NCBI RefSeq assembly: GCF_018252635.1
Contig: NZ_JAGTXM010000001.1
Coordinates: forward strand, 806,122 to 870,121
Direction: 5' to 3'
Length of the DNA stretch: 64,000 nucleotides
Source of the DNA: Citrobacter amalonaticus
GTDB taxonomy: Bacteria; Pseudomonadota; Gammaproteobacteria; Enterobacterales; Enterobacteriaceae
In this document: positions 20,147 through 29,256 of the stretch, one piece after another
Position numbering within the stretch: the first letter of the stretch is position 1
How the letters are laid out: each line of letters starts with the position of its first letter
Program-made: the position numbers and the translations under genes
Notes under the pieces: model-generated
Databases searched by the model: none
Told to the model about the DNA's origin: nothing
The model's input: only the letters and a program-made list of their open reading frames with translations

Positions 20147-22225
20147 TTAAACCAGCGCGTCTTTATCAATACCCAGCCGCTTCATGCGCGACAGTAGCGT
20201 TGTGCGCTTGAGTCCCAGTCGCTGAGCCGCGCCTTTCGGACCCGCCACCACGCCGTTGGTCTCTTTCAGCACCCGCATAATGAGCTGATATTCGTCCTCT
20301 CCTTCCTGGGCGACTTCGGGCGCAACGTGTGGTGCGCCTGGTGAGAGCATGCCGATATCTGGCAGCGAGAGTTGCAGCACGCTTCCCCGGGTCAGCAAAA
20401 CGGCACGCTCAACCACGTTCTCCAGTTCACGCACGTTACCCGGCCACTCCATATTGCTGAGGATGCGCAGGGTTTCCGCCGGGATGCTGTCGATGTTACG
20501 TCCCAGGCGGCGAGCGATTTTAAAGGTGAACGCTTTCACCAACAGAGGGATATCTTCCGGGCGTTCGCGCAGCGGCGGAAGCTGGATCGGAAAAACGTTG
20601 AGGCGGTAGTAGAGATCGCTACGGAACTCGCGATCCTCGACCATTTTTTTCAGGTTACGGTTGGTGGCGGCGATCAGACGCACGTCGGTCTGGATCAGCT
20701 TATTACTGCCCAGACGCTCAAATTCCTGTTCCTGTAAAACGCGCAGGAGCTTAGGCTGTAATTCCAGCGGCATATCTCCCACTTCATCCAGGAACAATGA
20801 ACTTTTATCTGCCAGCTCAAAGCGGCCAATGCGCTGCGCACTGGCGCCGGTGAAGGCGCCGCGCTCGTGGCCGAACAGGTCGCTCTCCAGCAGTCCGGCG
20901 GGCATCGCCGCACAGTTCATCTTCACCATCCGTCGCGCATTACGTCCGCTCAGATTATGGATTGCGCGGGCAATCAACTCTTTTCCGGTGCCGGTTTCCC
21001 CAAGGATCAACACGGTGCTGTCGCTCTGGGCCACCATCTCAACCTGTTTGAGCACGCTGTACATGGCGTCGCTGCGCCCGATGATTTCGCCAAACTCGCT
21101 GTCGACATTATTGAGCTGTTCGGTAAGCGCCAGGTTTTCATCCACCAGCCGTTCTTTCAGACGATGGATTTCCTGATAGGCAAGGGCATTATCCACGGCG
21201 ATAGCTACACGCCCGGCAATCTGGCGTAGCAGGTTCAGGTTGGCGGTGGTAAACACTTTTTCTTCACACTGCGCCAGCTTGAGCACGCCGAGCATGGTGT
21301 TGCCCGACATCAGCGGCAGCAGGCACAGCGTCTGAATCTGGTTGCCCCACGTATCGAACAGCATGCGTTCATACGGGGCCAGCACGTCCCGTTCGTTCAG
21401 GTTAATCAGCAGCATCTCTTTGCTTTTAAACACCCGTTCTGTCAGGGTGCCCGCTTCATCTACTTCGCTTTGTTCGTGCGCAGGATGATTTTCATCGAGG
21501 TAGTGAGTGGAATAGATGCTGAGCTTATTTTTACGGTGACTGCGCAGGACAATGCTGATGTCGTCGATATTGAAATAGTGATGGATCTCTTTGGCGACCT
21601 CGCTCACCAGTTCATCCATGTCGAGCCGTGAGAGTACGGCGTTGGTGATAGCGACCAGAATACGAAAGTTATCGCGTTCGCGGCACAAGAGATCGTAATC
21701 GACGTTGTTCGTGACCCGGCACTGAATTTGCTCCGCCACCACGCCGACAATCTGGGTGAAGGTTTGCAGACGCTCGTACTCTTTTTCGCTCCAGGGACGA
21801 TCGTCGTTGCGGATAAATTCGCAGCCGCCAAAAATGCGCCCATCCGCCGCCAGCGGCAGCAGGCAGTAGTGGCCAAATGGCGCATAAAGTCCACTACCAG
21901 CCAGTTGCGGCCAGGTTTCTGAAAACTCGTGATAATTGCAGTGCAGGGCTTCGGGGCGAGAGAGAATACGGCGGACCGGGCCGTGGGCCAGCACGGTTTC
22001 ATCTTCGTAGATGACGGGTTTGCCGTTATCGTGCGTGGCGTACCAGGACGCCCGCTGAGTCTGCGCTTGCCACAACACAATCGCCGCGCTGTCGGCAAGC
22101 GCCGAGCGCTTTACCAGTTGCGAAAGCGCCTCACTTAGCGATTGCAGGTCGGGCTGCTGTAACAATGTGCGAGTGATGTCGAACAATCCTTGCTGCCCGA
22201 GATCGCTCATCGGTGTATACGACAT
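20147..22225 (-). CDS. fhlA: Formate hydrogenlyase transcriptional activator FhlA
   Basis: This 692-residue sigma-54 activator of the formate regulon carries N-terminal GAF domains that sense formate. A central AAA+ domain contains Walker A GETGTGKE, the sigma-54 contact loop GAFTGA and LFLDEVGDMPLELQ. A C-terminal Fis-type helix-turn-helix ends ...GPKGAAQRLGLKRTTLLSRM. It lacks a receiver domain, as expected for FhlA. It should activate the hypA, hycA and hydN promoters in this window. In E. coli the sRNA OxyS represses fhlA translation. Confidence 0.97.
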   Translation of the reverse strand: MSYTPMSDLGQQGLFDITRTLLQQPDLQSLSEALSQLVKRSALADSAAIVLWQAQTQRASWYATHDNGKPVIYEDETVLAHGPVRRILSRPEALHCNYHEFSETWPQLAGSGLYAPFGHYCLLPLAADGRIFGGCEFIRNDDRPWSEKEYERLQTFTQIVGVVAEQIQCRVTNNVDYDLLCRERDNFRILVAITNAVLSRLDMDELVSEVAKEIHHYFNIDDISIVLRSHRKNKLSIYSTHYLDENHPAHEQSEVDEAGTLTERVFKSKEMLLINLNERDVLAPYERMLFDTWGNQIQTLCLLPLMSGNTMLGVLKLAQCEEKVFTTANLNLLRQIAGRVAIAVDNALAYQEIHRLKERLVDENLALTEQLNNVDSEFGEIIGRSDAMYSVLKQVEMVAQSDSTVLILGETGTGKELIARAIHNLSGRNARRMVKMNCAAMPAGLLESDLFGHERGAFTGASAQRIGRFELADKSSLFLDEVGDMPLELQPKLLRVLQEQEFERLGSNKLIQTDVRLIAATNRNLKKMVEDREFRSDLYYRLNVFPIQLPPLRERPEDIPLLVKAFTFKIARRLGRNIDSIPAETLRILSNMEWPGNVRELENVVERAVLLTRGSVLQLSLPDIGMLSPGAPHVAPEVAQEGEDEYQLIMRVLKETNGVVAGPKGAAQRLGLKRTTLLSRMKRLGIDKDALV

Positions 22226-22298
22226 ATTGCTTTTCCAGGAAAGTACCGCAGTGCGGTGCGAAAAAGAAACTAAATTATAGATAGAGATACTCGATTTC

Positions 22299-22382
22299 CG
22301 CCGGATGGCGGCAAAATAGCCTTATCCGGCCTACGGTACAAAAGCGTGTGTAGGCCAGATAAGGCGAAGCCGCCATCCGGCA
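22299..22382. repeat. BIME between fhlA and hypE
   Basis: The outer ends GCCGGATGGCGGC (from 22300) and GCCGCCATCCGGC (to 22381) are inverted copies enclosing CTTATCCGGCCTAC and GTAGGCCAGATAAGGC. The pair could fold into one long hairpin between hypE and fhlA and so decouple their mRNA levels. Confidence 0.85.
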
Positions 22383-22393
22383 TAATGACAGAA

Positions 22394-23404
22394 TTAACAA
22401 ATACGTGGCAGCGGTTCGGCATGCGGTAAATCCAGCGTGCGTTTCACGCCGTAAAGACCGGCCAGACGCACACCTTTACGTTCAACCACTTCGCCAATCA
22501 GTGCCGCATCGCGTCCCAGCGGATGGGCATGCAATGCCGCAAGCACCTGCCCGGCCGCCTGCCGCTCAACACCAATCACCAGCTTGCCTTCGTTAGCGAA
22601 GTTAAGCGCATCCAGACCCAACAGTTCACATACTCCACGGACCGCGGCCTTCACGGGAAGTGCAGATTCGGACAGTTCAATCCCGCAACCGCAGGTGGCA
22701 GCAAACTCATGGACGACCGCGTTAACACCGCCACGGGTGGCGTCGCGCAGGGCTTTCACGCCGGGTATATCACGCAACGACTGAATCAGCGGCGTTAATA
22801 CCGCGCAATCGCTAACCAGTTCGCCATCCAGCCCCAGTTGTTCACGCAGATTAAGAATCGTAGCGCCGTGATCGCCCAGCGTCCCGCTGACCAGCAGCAC
22901 ATCGCCTGCACTCAGGGTTTGTGCGCCCCAGTGAAGGTTGGCCGGAATCGCCCCCATCCCCGCAGTATTGATGAATAATTTGTCCGCTGCGCCACGTTGA
23001 ACCACTTTTGTATCGCCGGTGACGATGGCGATATTGGCCTCACGTGCGGTGGCGGCCATGCTGTTTACCACGCTTTTCAGCGTCTCCATCGGCAGCCCTT
23101 CTTCGAGGATAAAGCCGCAGGAGAGATAGCGAGGGATTGCGCCGCTGACGGCGACGTCATTGGCGGTACCGCAGATTGCCAACTTGCCGATGTTGCCGCC
23201 GGGGAAGAACAGCGGGTCAATGACATAGCTGTCGGTGGAGAATGCCAGCCGATCGCCTTCCGCCACCAGTTGCGCCAGTTCCAGACGGGCCTGGTCTTCC
23301 TGCTCCGCCAGCCACGGGTTGGCAAAGGCCTCCATAAACAGGCTGTTAATCAGCTGCTGCATGGCCTGACCGCCGCTGCCGTGGGCGAGTTGTACGCTGT
23401 TCAT
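22394..23404 (-). CDS. hypE: Hydrogenase maturation factor HypE (thiocyanate-forming)
   Basis: This 336-residue PurM/AIR-synthase-like ATPase dehydrates the carbamoyl group received from HypF to a cyano group on its C-terminal cysteine. The conserved tail ...PRIC is present, so the cyanated Cys336 is intact. The N-terminal LAHGSGG motif is typical. Its start overlaps hypD by four bases. It is part of hypABCDE. Confidence 0.97.
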   Translation of the reverse strand: MNSVQLAHGSGGQAMQQLINSLFMEAFANPWLAEQEDQARLELAQLVAEGDRLAFSTDSYVIDPLFFPGGNIGKLAICGTANDVAVSGAIPRYLSCGFILEEGLPMETLKSVVNSMAATAREANIAIVTGDTKVVQRGAADKLFINTAGMGAIPANLHWGAQTLSAGDVLLVSGTLGDHGATILNLREQLGLDGELVSDCAVLTPLIQSLRDIPGVKALRDATRGGVNAVVHEFAATCGCGIELSESALPVKAAVRGVCELLGLDALNFANEGKLVIGVERQAAGQVLAALHAHPLGRDAALIGEVVERKGVRLAGLYGVKRTLDLPHAEPLPRIC

Positions 23405-24522
23405 GCTTCACACTCCTGCTGACGATACTGATACCAGGCGGCGCATGCGCCTTCTGAAGAGACCATCAGTGCGCCGAAGGCGGTCTCTGGATTACAGGTC
23501 TTGCCAAACAACGGGCACTGGTGCGGTTTACATTTCCCGGTCAGTACTTCGCCGCAGCGGGCGCGAGGATCGTCATAAACCTGCTGCGGCGCCGGGCGGA
23601 AATGCGCCTCGGCATCAAAACGCTGATAATCGGGCGTCAAATGCACGCCGGACGATTCAATCACCCCCAGACCGCGCCACTCGCTGTCGCCTGTGACGCA
23701 AAATACGTCGGCAATAGCCTGTTGCGCCAACAGGTTACCGGCGTCCGGCACCACGCGGCGGTACTGGTTCTCGACCAGGCTGTGGGCCGCTATTTTCTGC
23801 TCAACCAGCATCACGACGCCTTGCAGTAGATCAAGCGGTTCGAATCCAGCGACCACCAGCGGACGATGAAACTCGCTGGCAATAAAATGATAGGCGTCGG
23901 TACCGATCACCATGCTGACGTGGCCCGGCGCGAGGAACGCGTCAATGCCGTTATCGGGCTGTTCCAGCAGGCTGCGCAGGGTAGGAATGAGGGTGATGTG
24001 CTGGCAGAAGAAATAAAAGTTCTGCACATCGCGCTGTTTAGCCTGCTGCAATGTAATCGCGGTTGTCGGCATCGTTGTTTCAAAGCCAAGACCGAAAAAT
24101 ACGACTTTGCGCGTGGGGTTTTCCTGCGCCAGTTTGAGCGCATCCATCGGCGAGTAGACGATGCGAATGTCCGCACCGCGCGCTTTCGCCTGCAACAGCG
24201 AGCCTTGTTTCCCTGGCACGCGCATGGCGTCGCCAAAGGTACAGAAAATCACCTCCGGGTGGCTGGCAATTTCTACGCAGCTGTCGATACGTCCCATCGG
24301 CAACACGCAGACCGGACAGCCCGGGCCATGGATAAACTCCACGTTATCAGGGAGCAACTGGTCGAGACCAAATTTGAAGATCGCGTGCGTATGACCGCCA
24401 CAGACTTCCATAATGCGCAACGGACGTTCGGCAGTGTAAGGCAGATGCGCGGCGCGTTCACGCAGGTGCTCAATCAGTTGCATCACCTGTTCCGGCGCGC
24501 GGTATTCGTCAACAAAACGCAT
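23401..24522 (-). CDS. hypD: Hydrogenase maturation factor HypD
   Basis: A 373-residue Fe-S protein that forms, with HypC, the scaffold on which the Fe(CN)2CO group of NiFe hydrogenases is built. Conserved blocks MEVCGGHTHAIFKFG and HGPGCPVCVLP and the C-terminal cysteines, including GKCKPHQCPLFGK, carry the cluster and redox thiols. It overlaps hypC by one base. Confidence 0.97.
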   Translation of the reverse strand: MRFVDEYRAPEQVMQLIEHLRERAAHLPYTAERPLRIMEVCGGHTHAIFKFGLDQLLPDNVEFIHGPGCPVCVLPMGRIDSCVEIASHPEVIFCTFGDAMRVPGKQGSLLQAKARGADIRIVYSPMDALKLAQENPTRKVVFFGLGFETTMPTTAITLQQAKQRDVQNFYFFCQHITLIPTLRSLLEQPDNGIDAFLAPGHVSMVIGTDAYHFIASEFHRPLVVAGFEPLDLLQGVVMLVEQKIAAHSLVENQYRRVVPDAGNLLAQQAIADVFCVTGDSEWRGLGVIESSGVHLTPDYQRFDAEAHFRPAPQQVYDDPRARCGEVLTGKCKPHQCPLFGKTCNPETAFGALMVSSEGACAAWYQYRQQECEA

Positions 24523-24794
24523 TATTTTACCTCGCCATACAGCAAAGCGCCGACGTCCGGCTCAACATCAAACATGTTCTGGAGCGCATCGAGCGTGTCG
24601 CGCGCTTCGGCTTCGTTAATCACGCTCATGGCAAAACCGACGTGGACCAGTACCCACTGGCCCAGACGAGGTTCACCGTGCTCATCGCAACTGCCGACCA
24701 GCGTCAGATCGACGTCGCGCTGAATGCCGCAAACGTCGACTTTCGCCAGGTTACCTTCAATGGTGCGGATTTGGCCGGGAACGCCTATGCACAT
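24522..24794 (-). CDS. hypC: Hydrogenase maturation chaperone HypC
   Basis: A 90-residue HypC/HupF-family chaperone for the hydrogenase-3 large subunit HycE and partner of HypD. I chose the ATG that gives MCIGVPGQI because the invariant Cys2, exposed after Met removal, is essential. A longer reading from upstream would bury that cysteine. It overlaps hypB by ten bases, so translational coupling is likely. Confidence 0.97.
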   Translation of the reverse strand: MCIGVPGQIRTIEGNLAKVDVCGIQRDVDLTLVGSCDEHGEPRLGQWVLVHVGFAMSVINEAEARDTLDALQNMFDVEPDVGALLYGEVK

Positions 24795-25657
24795 CGCTGT
24801 GCCTCCAGCCAGTTCAGCCACTGATCCATCCCTTCGCCGCTGGTGGCGGAAATCAGGATGATATCAATGTCCGGGTTCACTTCCCGGGCGCTGGCTATGC
24901 ACTTCTCAACGTCGAAATTCAGGTACGGCAGCAGGTCGACTTTGTTGAGCAACATCAGCGAGGCGGCGGCGAACATATGCGGATATTTCAGCGGCTTATC
25001 TTCACCTTCGGTGACCGAAAGCACCGCCACTTTATGGCGTTCGCCAAGATCAAAACTCGCCGGGCAGACAAGGTTGCCGACGTTTTCGATAAACAGAATG
25101 CCGCGGTCTTCGAGCGGCAGGCGCGGCGCGGCATCGGCAATCATCTGCGCATCAAGGTGGCAGCCTTTGCCGGTGTTGACCTGAATGGCCGGCGTGCCGG
25201 TAGCACGAATGCGGGCGGCATCGTTGACCGTCTGCTGGTCACCTTCAATGACGGCGCACGGGATGCTGTCTTTCAGCTTCATTAGCGTTTCAGTGAGCAG
25301 CGTCGTTTTACCGGACCCAGGGCTGGAGACGAGATTGAGCACCAGTTGTTGGCGCGCGGCGAAGCGGGCGCGATTGCGTTCGGCCAGGCGGTTGTTCTTA
25401 TCCAGTACATCAATTTCCACTTCCAACATACGCCGCTGGCTCATGCCTGGCGCGTGGGTTCCCGCTTCACCGTGACCGTAGTGCAGATCGCCTTCTTCGG
25501 TCTGGCTCGGGGTGAATTCAGACGTTTTGATGCCGGTAATATTCAGCGCCGGGCGAGCTGCCGGGGCAAAAGGCGCGCTGCGAAACGCGGAATGAGGGTT
25601 ATGCTCATCACCCTCTATATAAAGGTTGCCTTCAGCGCAACCGCATGTTGTACACAT
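24785..25657 (-). CDS. hypB: Hydrogenase nickel incorporation GTPase HypB
   Basis: This 290-residue SIMIBI-class GTPase delivers nickel to HycE with HypA. The N-terminal high-affinity nickel motif CTTCGC (Cys2, Cys5, Cys7) is followed by a variable linker of about 65 residues. The G domain has P-loop SPGSGKTT (112-119). The linker lacks a long histidine stretch, so storage of much nickel is unlikely. In E. coli an FNR-dependent promoter inside hypA also serves hypBCDE. Confidence 0.96.
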   Translation of the reverse strand: MCTTCGCAEGNLYIEGDEHNPHSAFRSAPFAPAARPALNITGIKTSEFTPSQTEEGDLHYGHGEAGTHAPGMSQRRMLEVEIDVLDKNNRLAERNRARFAARQQLVLNLVSSPGSGKTTLLTETLMKLKDSIPCAVIEGDQQTVNDAARIRATGTPAIQVNTGKGCHLDAQMIADAAPRLPLEDRGILFIENVGNLVCPASFDLGERHKVAVLSVTEGEDKPLKYPHMFAAASLMLLNKVDLLPYLNFDVEKCIASAREVNPDIDIILISATSGEGMDQWLNWLEAQRCA

Positions 25658-25660
25658 CGC

Positions 25661-26011
25661 TCACTCCTGATCTATTTCTATTCGTCGAATCTGTAATCCG
25701 TCATCGGCCACGATCTGCAACGTGTCGCTATTGCATTGCGGACAGCGGCGTACGCGTTGGGTCAGTAAGGTGACGTATTGCTGACAGGATTCACACCAGC
25801 ATTCGGCTTCTTGTTCCTCGAGGTGCAGTTTACAACCTTCCGCAACGGTGCCACGGCATACCAGATCAAAACAAAAGGAGAGAGCGCTGGTTTCTACGCA
25901 AGAAAATGCGCCAATTTTGAGCCAGACCCCAGTTATCCGTTTTGCGCCGTGCGCGACGGCCTGTTGTTCGATCAATTCCAGTGCCCGCTGGCAAAGGGTA
26001 ATTTCGTGCAT
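25661..26011 (-). CDS. hypA: Hydrogenase nickel incorporation protein HypA
   Basis: A 116-residue zinc protein. The N-terminal MHE motif (His2, Glu3) binds nickel. A zinc site is formed by CWCESC and CPQC pairs in the C-terminal half. I chose the start at 26011 because GGGAGG lies just ahead of it and the MHE end must be free; an upstream in-frame start would add 40 unrelated residues. It is first in hypABCDE and divergent from hycA. Confidence 0.96.
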   Translation of the reverse strand: MHEITLCQRALELIEQQAVAHGAKRITGVWLKIGAFSCVETSALSFCFDLVCRGTVAEGCKLHLEEQEAECWCESCQQYVTLLTQRVRRCPQCNSDTLQIVADDGLQIRRIEIDQE

Positions 26012-26040
26012 AGTGCCTCCCGATGTAATGGGCAGGGATA

Positions 26041-26057
26041 AGCAATAACTATGCCAG
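26041..26057 (-). promoter_or_regulatory. Sigma-54 promoter of hypA
   Basis: On the minus strand the site reads CTGGCATAGTTATTGCT. The -24 GG and -12 GC are 10 bases apart, as sigma-54 requires. It lies 30 bases upstream of the hypA start. Confidence 0.85.
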
Positions 26058-26076
26058 CCTGAAAATTGGTTGCGTT

Positions 26077-26123
26077 TGTCGATGACGATGATGACGAAAT
26101 GACATGTCATCCTGGCGTCGACA
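26077..26123. promoter_or_regulatory. Probable FhlA enhancer between hypA and hycA
   Basis: TGTCG (26077-26081) and CGACA (26119-26123) flank a run of GATGACGATGATGACG-like repeats and the 12-bp palindrome ATGACATGTCAT (26099-26110). It lies between the two divergent sigma-54 promoters, where E. coli has FhlA upstream activating sequence. The precise binding bases are inferred. Confidence 0.6.
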
Positions 26124-26168
26124 GCCGTCATTTATTTTTAAATTCATGTAAAAACAAATAGTTAAAGA

Positions 26169-26186
26169 TTGGCATGGAAAATGCTT
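26169..26186 (+). promoter_or_regulatory. Sigma-54 promoter of hycA
   Basis: TTGGCATGGAAAATGCTT has GG at 26171-26172 and GC at 26183-26184, with the required 10-base gap, 36 bases before the hycA start. It should drive hycABCDEFGHI with FhlA. Confidence 0.88.
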
Positions 26187-26221
26187 ATGGCAGGCTATCT
26201 CTGTTAAACGGGTAACCTGAC

Positions 26222-26683
26222 ATGACTATTTGGGAAATAAGCGAAAAAGCCGACTACATCGCGCAGCGGCACCGTCGCCTACAGGACCAGTGGCATATTT
26301 ACTGCAACTCGCTGGTTCAGGGGATCACCCTGTCGAAAGCGCGTTTGCATCATGCAATGAGCTGCGCGCCGGATAAAGATCTCTGCTTCGTTTTGTTCGA
26401 ACACTTTCGTATTTACGTCACGATGGCGGATGGCTTTAACAGCCACACCATTGAGTATTACGTCGAGACAAAAGATGGCGAAGATAAGCAACTGATTGCA
26501 CAGGCACAATTGAGCATTGACGGTAAAGTGGACGAACGGGTCAGCAACCGTGAGCGTGAGCAGGTGCTGGAACACTATCTCGATAAAATCGCCAGCGTCT
26601 ATGACCGGCTGTATGCCGCCGTCGAAAGCGGGTCGCCGATCAATTTGAGCCAACTGGTGGCGGGACAAAACCCGGCGGCCTGA
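26222..26683 (+). CDS. hycA: Formate hydrogenlyase regulatory protein HycA
   Basis: This 153-residue cytoplasmic protein opposes FhlA activation in E. coli, making it a negative feedback regulator of the formate regulon. It has no recognised DNA-binding motif and probably acts through FhlA. The length is identical to E. coli HycA, with high similarity except in the C-terminal third. It is first in the hyc operon, separated from hycB by 136 bp that contain further palindromes. Confidence 0.95.
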   Translation: MTIWEISEKADYIAQRHRRLQDQWHIYCNSLVQGITLSKARLHHAMSCAPDKDLCFVLFEHFRIYVTMADGFNSHTIEYYVETKDGEDKQLIAQAQLSIDGKVDERVSNREREQVLEHYLDKIASVYDRLYAAVESGSPINLSQLVAGQNPAA

Positions 26684-26698
26684 CCCCGGCGTTTTGCA

Positions 26699-26769
26699 TC
26701 GTGACGTCGCCTCATTGGTCGTCACGACGATTTAAGGGACAGACGTGTCGATAGGTGTCGAAACCGACA
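26699..26769. promoter_or_regulatory. Palindromes in the hycA-hycB gap, probable FhlA/IHF region
   Basis: TCGTGACG (26699-26706) and CGTCACGA (26720-26727) form a perfect 8-bp inverted repeat. TGTCG and CGACA (26756-26769) form a second with an AAAC centre. E. coli has an FhlA-responsive site in this same gap. The TGTCG/CGACA elements recur in the hypA-hycA enhancer. Confidence 0.5.
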
Positions 26770-26819
26770 TTTCATCGGCATGTTTTCGTCAAAAATGACT
26801 ATCACCTGAGGAATGCCTG

Positions 26820-27431
26820 GTGAATCGTTTTGTAATTGCTGACTCCACGCTCTGTATCGGTTGCCACACCTGTGAGGCTGCCTGTTCAGAGACGCATCGC
26901 CAGCACGGCTTGCAGTCTATGCCGCGTCTGAAAGTGATGCTGAATGAAAAAGAATCTGCGCCGCAGCTTTGCCACCACTGTGAAGATGCCCCCTGTGCCA
27001 CCGTGTGTCCGGTTAATGCGATTAACCGGGTGGAAGGTGCCGTACAGCTTAATGAAAGCCTGTGCGTGAGCTGCAAACTTTGCGGTATCGCCTGTCCGTT
27101 TGGCGCGATCGAATTTTCCGGCAGCCGTCCGCTGCATATCCCGGCCAACGCCAATACGTCGAAAGCGCCGCCTGCGCCACCGGCACCGGCTCGCGTCAGC
27201 ACGCTGCTGGACTGGGTCCCGGGCGTACGCGCCATCGCGGTGAAATGCGATCTGTGCAGCTTTGATGAACAAGGTCCGGCGTGCGTGCGGATGTGTCCAA
27301 CGAAAGCCCTGCATCTGGTGAACAACATGGATATCGCCCGCGCCAGCAAACGCAAACGTGAGCTGACTTTCAATACTGACTTCGGCGATCTCTCTTTGTT
27401 TCAGCAGGCTCAGAGTGGGGATGCAAAATGA
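26820..27431 (+). CDS. hycB: Hydrogenase-3 Fe-S electron transfer subunit HycB
   Basis: This 203-residue polyferredoxin passes electrons from formate dehydrogenase-H to the hydrogenase. Four Cys clusters of the 4Fe-4S type are seen, such as CIGCHTCEAAC, CHHCEDAPC, CVSCKLCGIAC and CDLCSFDEQGPAC. The start is GTG at 26820, after GAGGAATGCCTG, as in E. coli. Its end overlaps hycC by four bases. Confidence 0.96.
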   Translation: MNRFVIADSTLCIGCHTCEAACSETHRQHGLQSMPRLKVMLNEKESAPQLCHHCEDAPCATVCPVNAINRVEGAVQLNESLCVSCKLCGIACPFGAIEFSGSRPLHIPANANTSKAPPAPPAPARVSTLLDWVPGVRAIAVKCDLCSFDEQGPACVRMCPTKALHLVNNMDIARASKRKRELTFNTDFGDLSLFQQAQSGDAK

Positions 27432-29254
27432 GCGCAATTTCACTGATCGTAAGTGGCGTGGCCTGGTTTGCCGCCGCCGCCGTCCTGGCATTTCTGTTCT
27501 CTTTTCATAAAGCGCTGAGCGGCTGGGTAGCCGGCGTAGGCGGTGCGGTGGGGAGCTTGTGTACCGCCGCGGCGGGTTTCTCCGTGCTCATCAACGCTGT
27601 CGCGGTGCGCGGCGTAATGCCGTTTATTAGTCATAGCGTGCAAATCACCCCGCTGAATGCCGTCTGGCTGATTACGCTGGGGCTATGTGGACTGTTCGTC
27701 AGTCTGTACAACATCGACTGGCATCGCCATCCGCAGGTCAACGCCAACGGTCTGTTGGTGAATCTGCTGATGGCGGCGGCGGTGTGCGCGGTTGCCGCCA
27801 GCAATCTCGGCACGCTGGTGGTGATGGCGGAAATTATGGCGCTGTGTGCGGTGTTCCTGACCGGATGCAGTAAAGAAGGCAAGCTGTGGTTCGCGCTGGG
27901 GCGTCTCGGCACGCTGCTGCTGGCGATTGCCTGCTGGCTGGTGTGGCAGCGCTACGGCACGCTGGAATTACGTCTGCTCGATCTGCGTACACAGGAACTG
28001 CCGCTGGGCTCTGACATCTGGCTGCTCGGCGTGGCGGGCTTTGGTCTGCTGGCCGGGATTATTCCTCTGCACGGATGGGTGCCACAAGCACATGCGAACG
28101 CCAGCGCGCCGGCGGCGGCCCTGTTCTCCACCGTGGTGATGAAGGTCGGGCTGCTGGGCATTCTCTCGTTATCGCTGATTGGCGGTAATGCGCCGCTATG
28201 GTGGGGTGTGTTACTGCTGGTTCTCGGCATGATCACCGCATTTGTCGGCGGTCTGTATGCGCTGATGGAGCATAATATTCAGCGCCTGCTGGCGTATCAC
28301 ACATTAGAAAACATCGGCATTATCCTGCTTGGTCTCGGCGCAGGCGTGACCGGAATTGCTCTCAAGCAACCGGCGCTGATTGCCCTTGGCCTGACCGGTG
28401 GTCTCTATCACCTGGTGAACCACAGCCTGTTCAAAAGCGTGCTGTTTCTCGGTGCGGGCAGCATCTGGTTTCGTACCGGACATCGCGATATCGAAAAACT
28501 GGGCGGCATCGGCAAACGCATGCCGATCATTTCCATTGCGATGCTGATTGGCCTGATGGCAATGGCTGCACTGCCGCCGCTGAATGGCTTTGCGGGCGAG
28601 TGGGTGATTTACCAGTCCTTCTTCAAACTAGGCAACAGCGGCGCGTTTATTGGTCGTCTGCTGGGGCCATTACTGGCGGTCGGACTGGCGATTACCGGTG
28701 CGCTGGCGGTGATGTGCATGGCGAAAGTGTATGGCGTTACCTTCCTCGGCGCGCCGCGCACGAAAGAGGCGGAAAACGCCTGCTGTGCGCCGATCCTGAT
28801 GGGCGTCAGCGTCGTGGCGCTGGCGATTTGCTGTGTAGTCGGCGGGGTTGCTGCGCCGTGGCTGTTGCCGCTGCTGGCGACAGCCGTACCGCTTCCGCTG
28901 GAAACCGCCAATACCACCGTATCGCAACCCATGATCACGCTGCTGCTGATCGCCTGTCCGCTACTGCCGTTCATCATCATGGCGATGTTCAAAGGCAACC
29001 GTCTGCCATCGCGTTCACGCGGGACGGCATGGGTCTGCGGTTACGACCACGAGCAGTCGATGGTCATTACCGCGCACGGTTTCGCGATGCCGGTGAAAGA
29101 AGCCTTTGCACCGGTTCTCAAACTGCGTAAGTGGCTCAACCCGGTAGCGTGGGTACCGGGCTGGCAGAGCGCGGCGGTACCGGTGCTGTTCCGCCGCCTG
29201 GCGCTGATCGAACTGGCCGTGCTGGTGGTGATTGTGGTTTCACGAGGAGCCTGA
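27428..29254 (+). CDS. hycC: Hydrogenase-3 membrane subunit HycC
   Basis: A 608-residue polytopic protein of the NuoL/M/N (Mrp antiporter-like) family, one of two membrane subunits of formate hydrogenlyase. About 14 or more hydrophobic helices are seen. The family core includes GIIPLHGWVPQAHANASAPAAA and the ALMEHNIQRLLAYHTLENIGII segment with conserved charged residues. Whether the complex pumps ions is debated. The length matches E. coli HycC. Confidence 0.96.
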   Translation: MSAISLIVSGVAWFAAAAVLAFLFSFHKALSGWVAGVGGAVGSLCTAAAGFSVLINAVAVRGVMPFISHSVQITPLNAVWLITLGLCGLFVSLYNIDWHRHPQVNANGLLVNLLMAAAVCAVAASNLGTLVVMAEIMALCAVFLTGCSKEGKLWFALGRLGTLLLAIACWLVWQRYGTLELRLLDLRTQELPLGSDIWLLGVAGFGLLAGIIPLHGWVPQAHANASAPAAALFSTVVMKVGLLGILSLSLIGGNAPLWWGVLLLVLGMITAFVGGLYALMEHNIQRLLAYHTLENIGIILLGLGAGVTGIALKQPALIALGLTGGLYHLVNHSLFKSVLFLGAGSIWFRTGHRDIEKLGGIGKRMPIISIAMLIGLMAMAALPPLNGFAGEWVIYQSFFKLGNSGAFIGRLLGPLLAVGLAITGALAVMCMAKVYGVTFLGAPRTKEAENACCAPILMGVSVVALAICCVVGGVAAPWLLPLLATAVPLPLETANTTVSQPMITLLLIACPLLPFIIMAMFKGNRLPSRSRGTAWVCGYDHEQSMVITAHGFAMPVKEAFAPVLKLRKWLNPVAWVPGWQSAAVPVLFRRLALIELAVLVVIVVSRGA

Positions 29255-29256
29255 GA

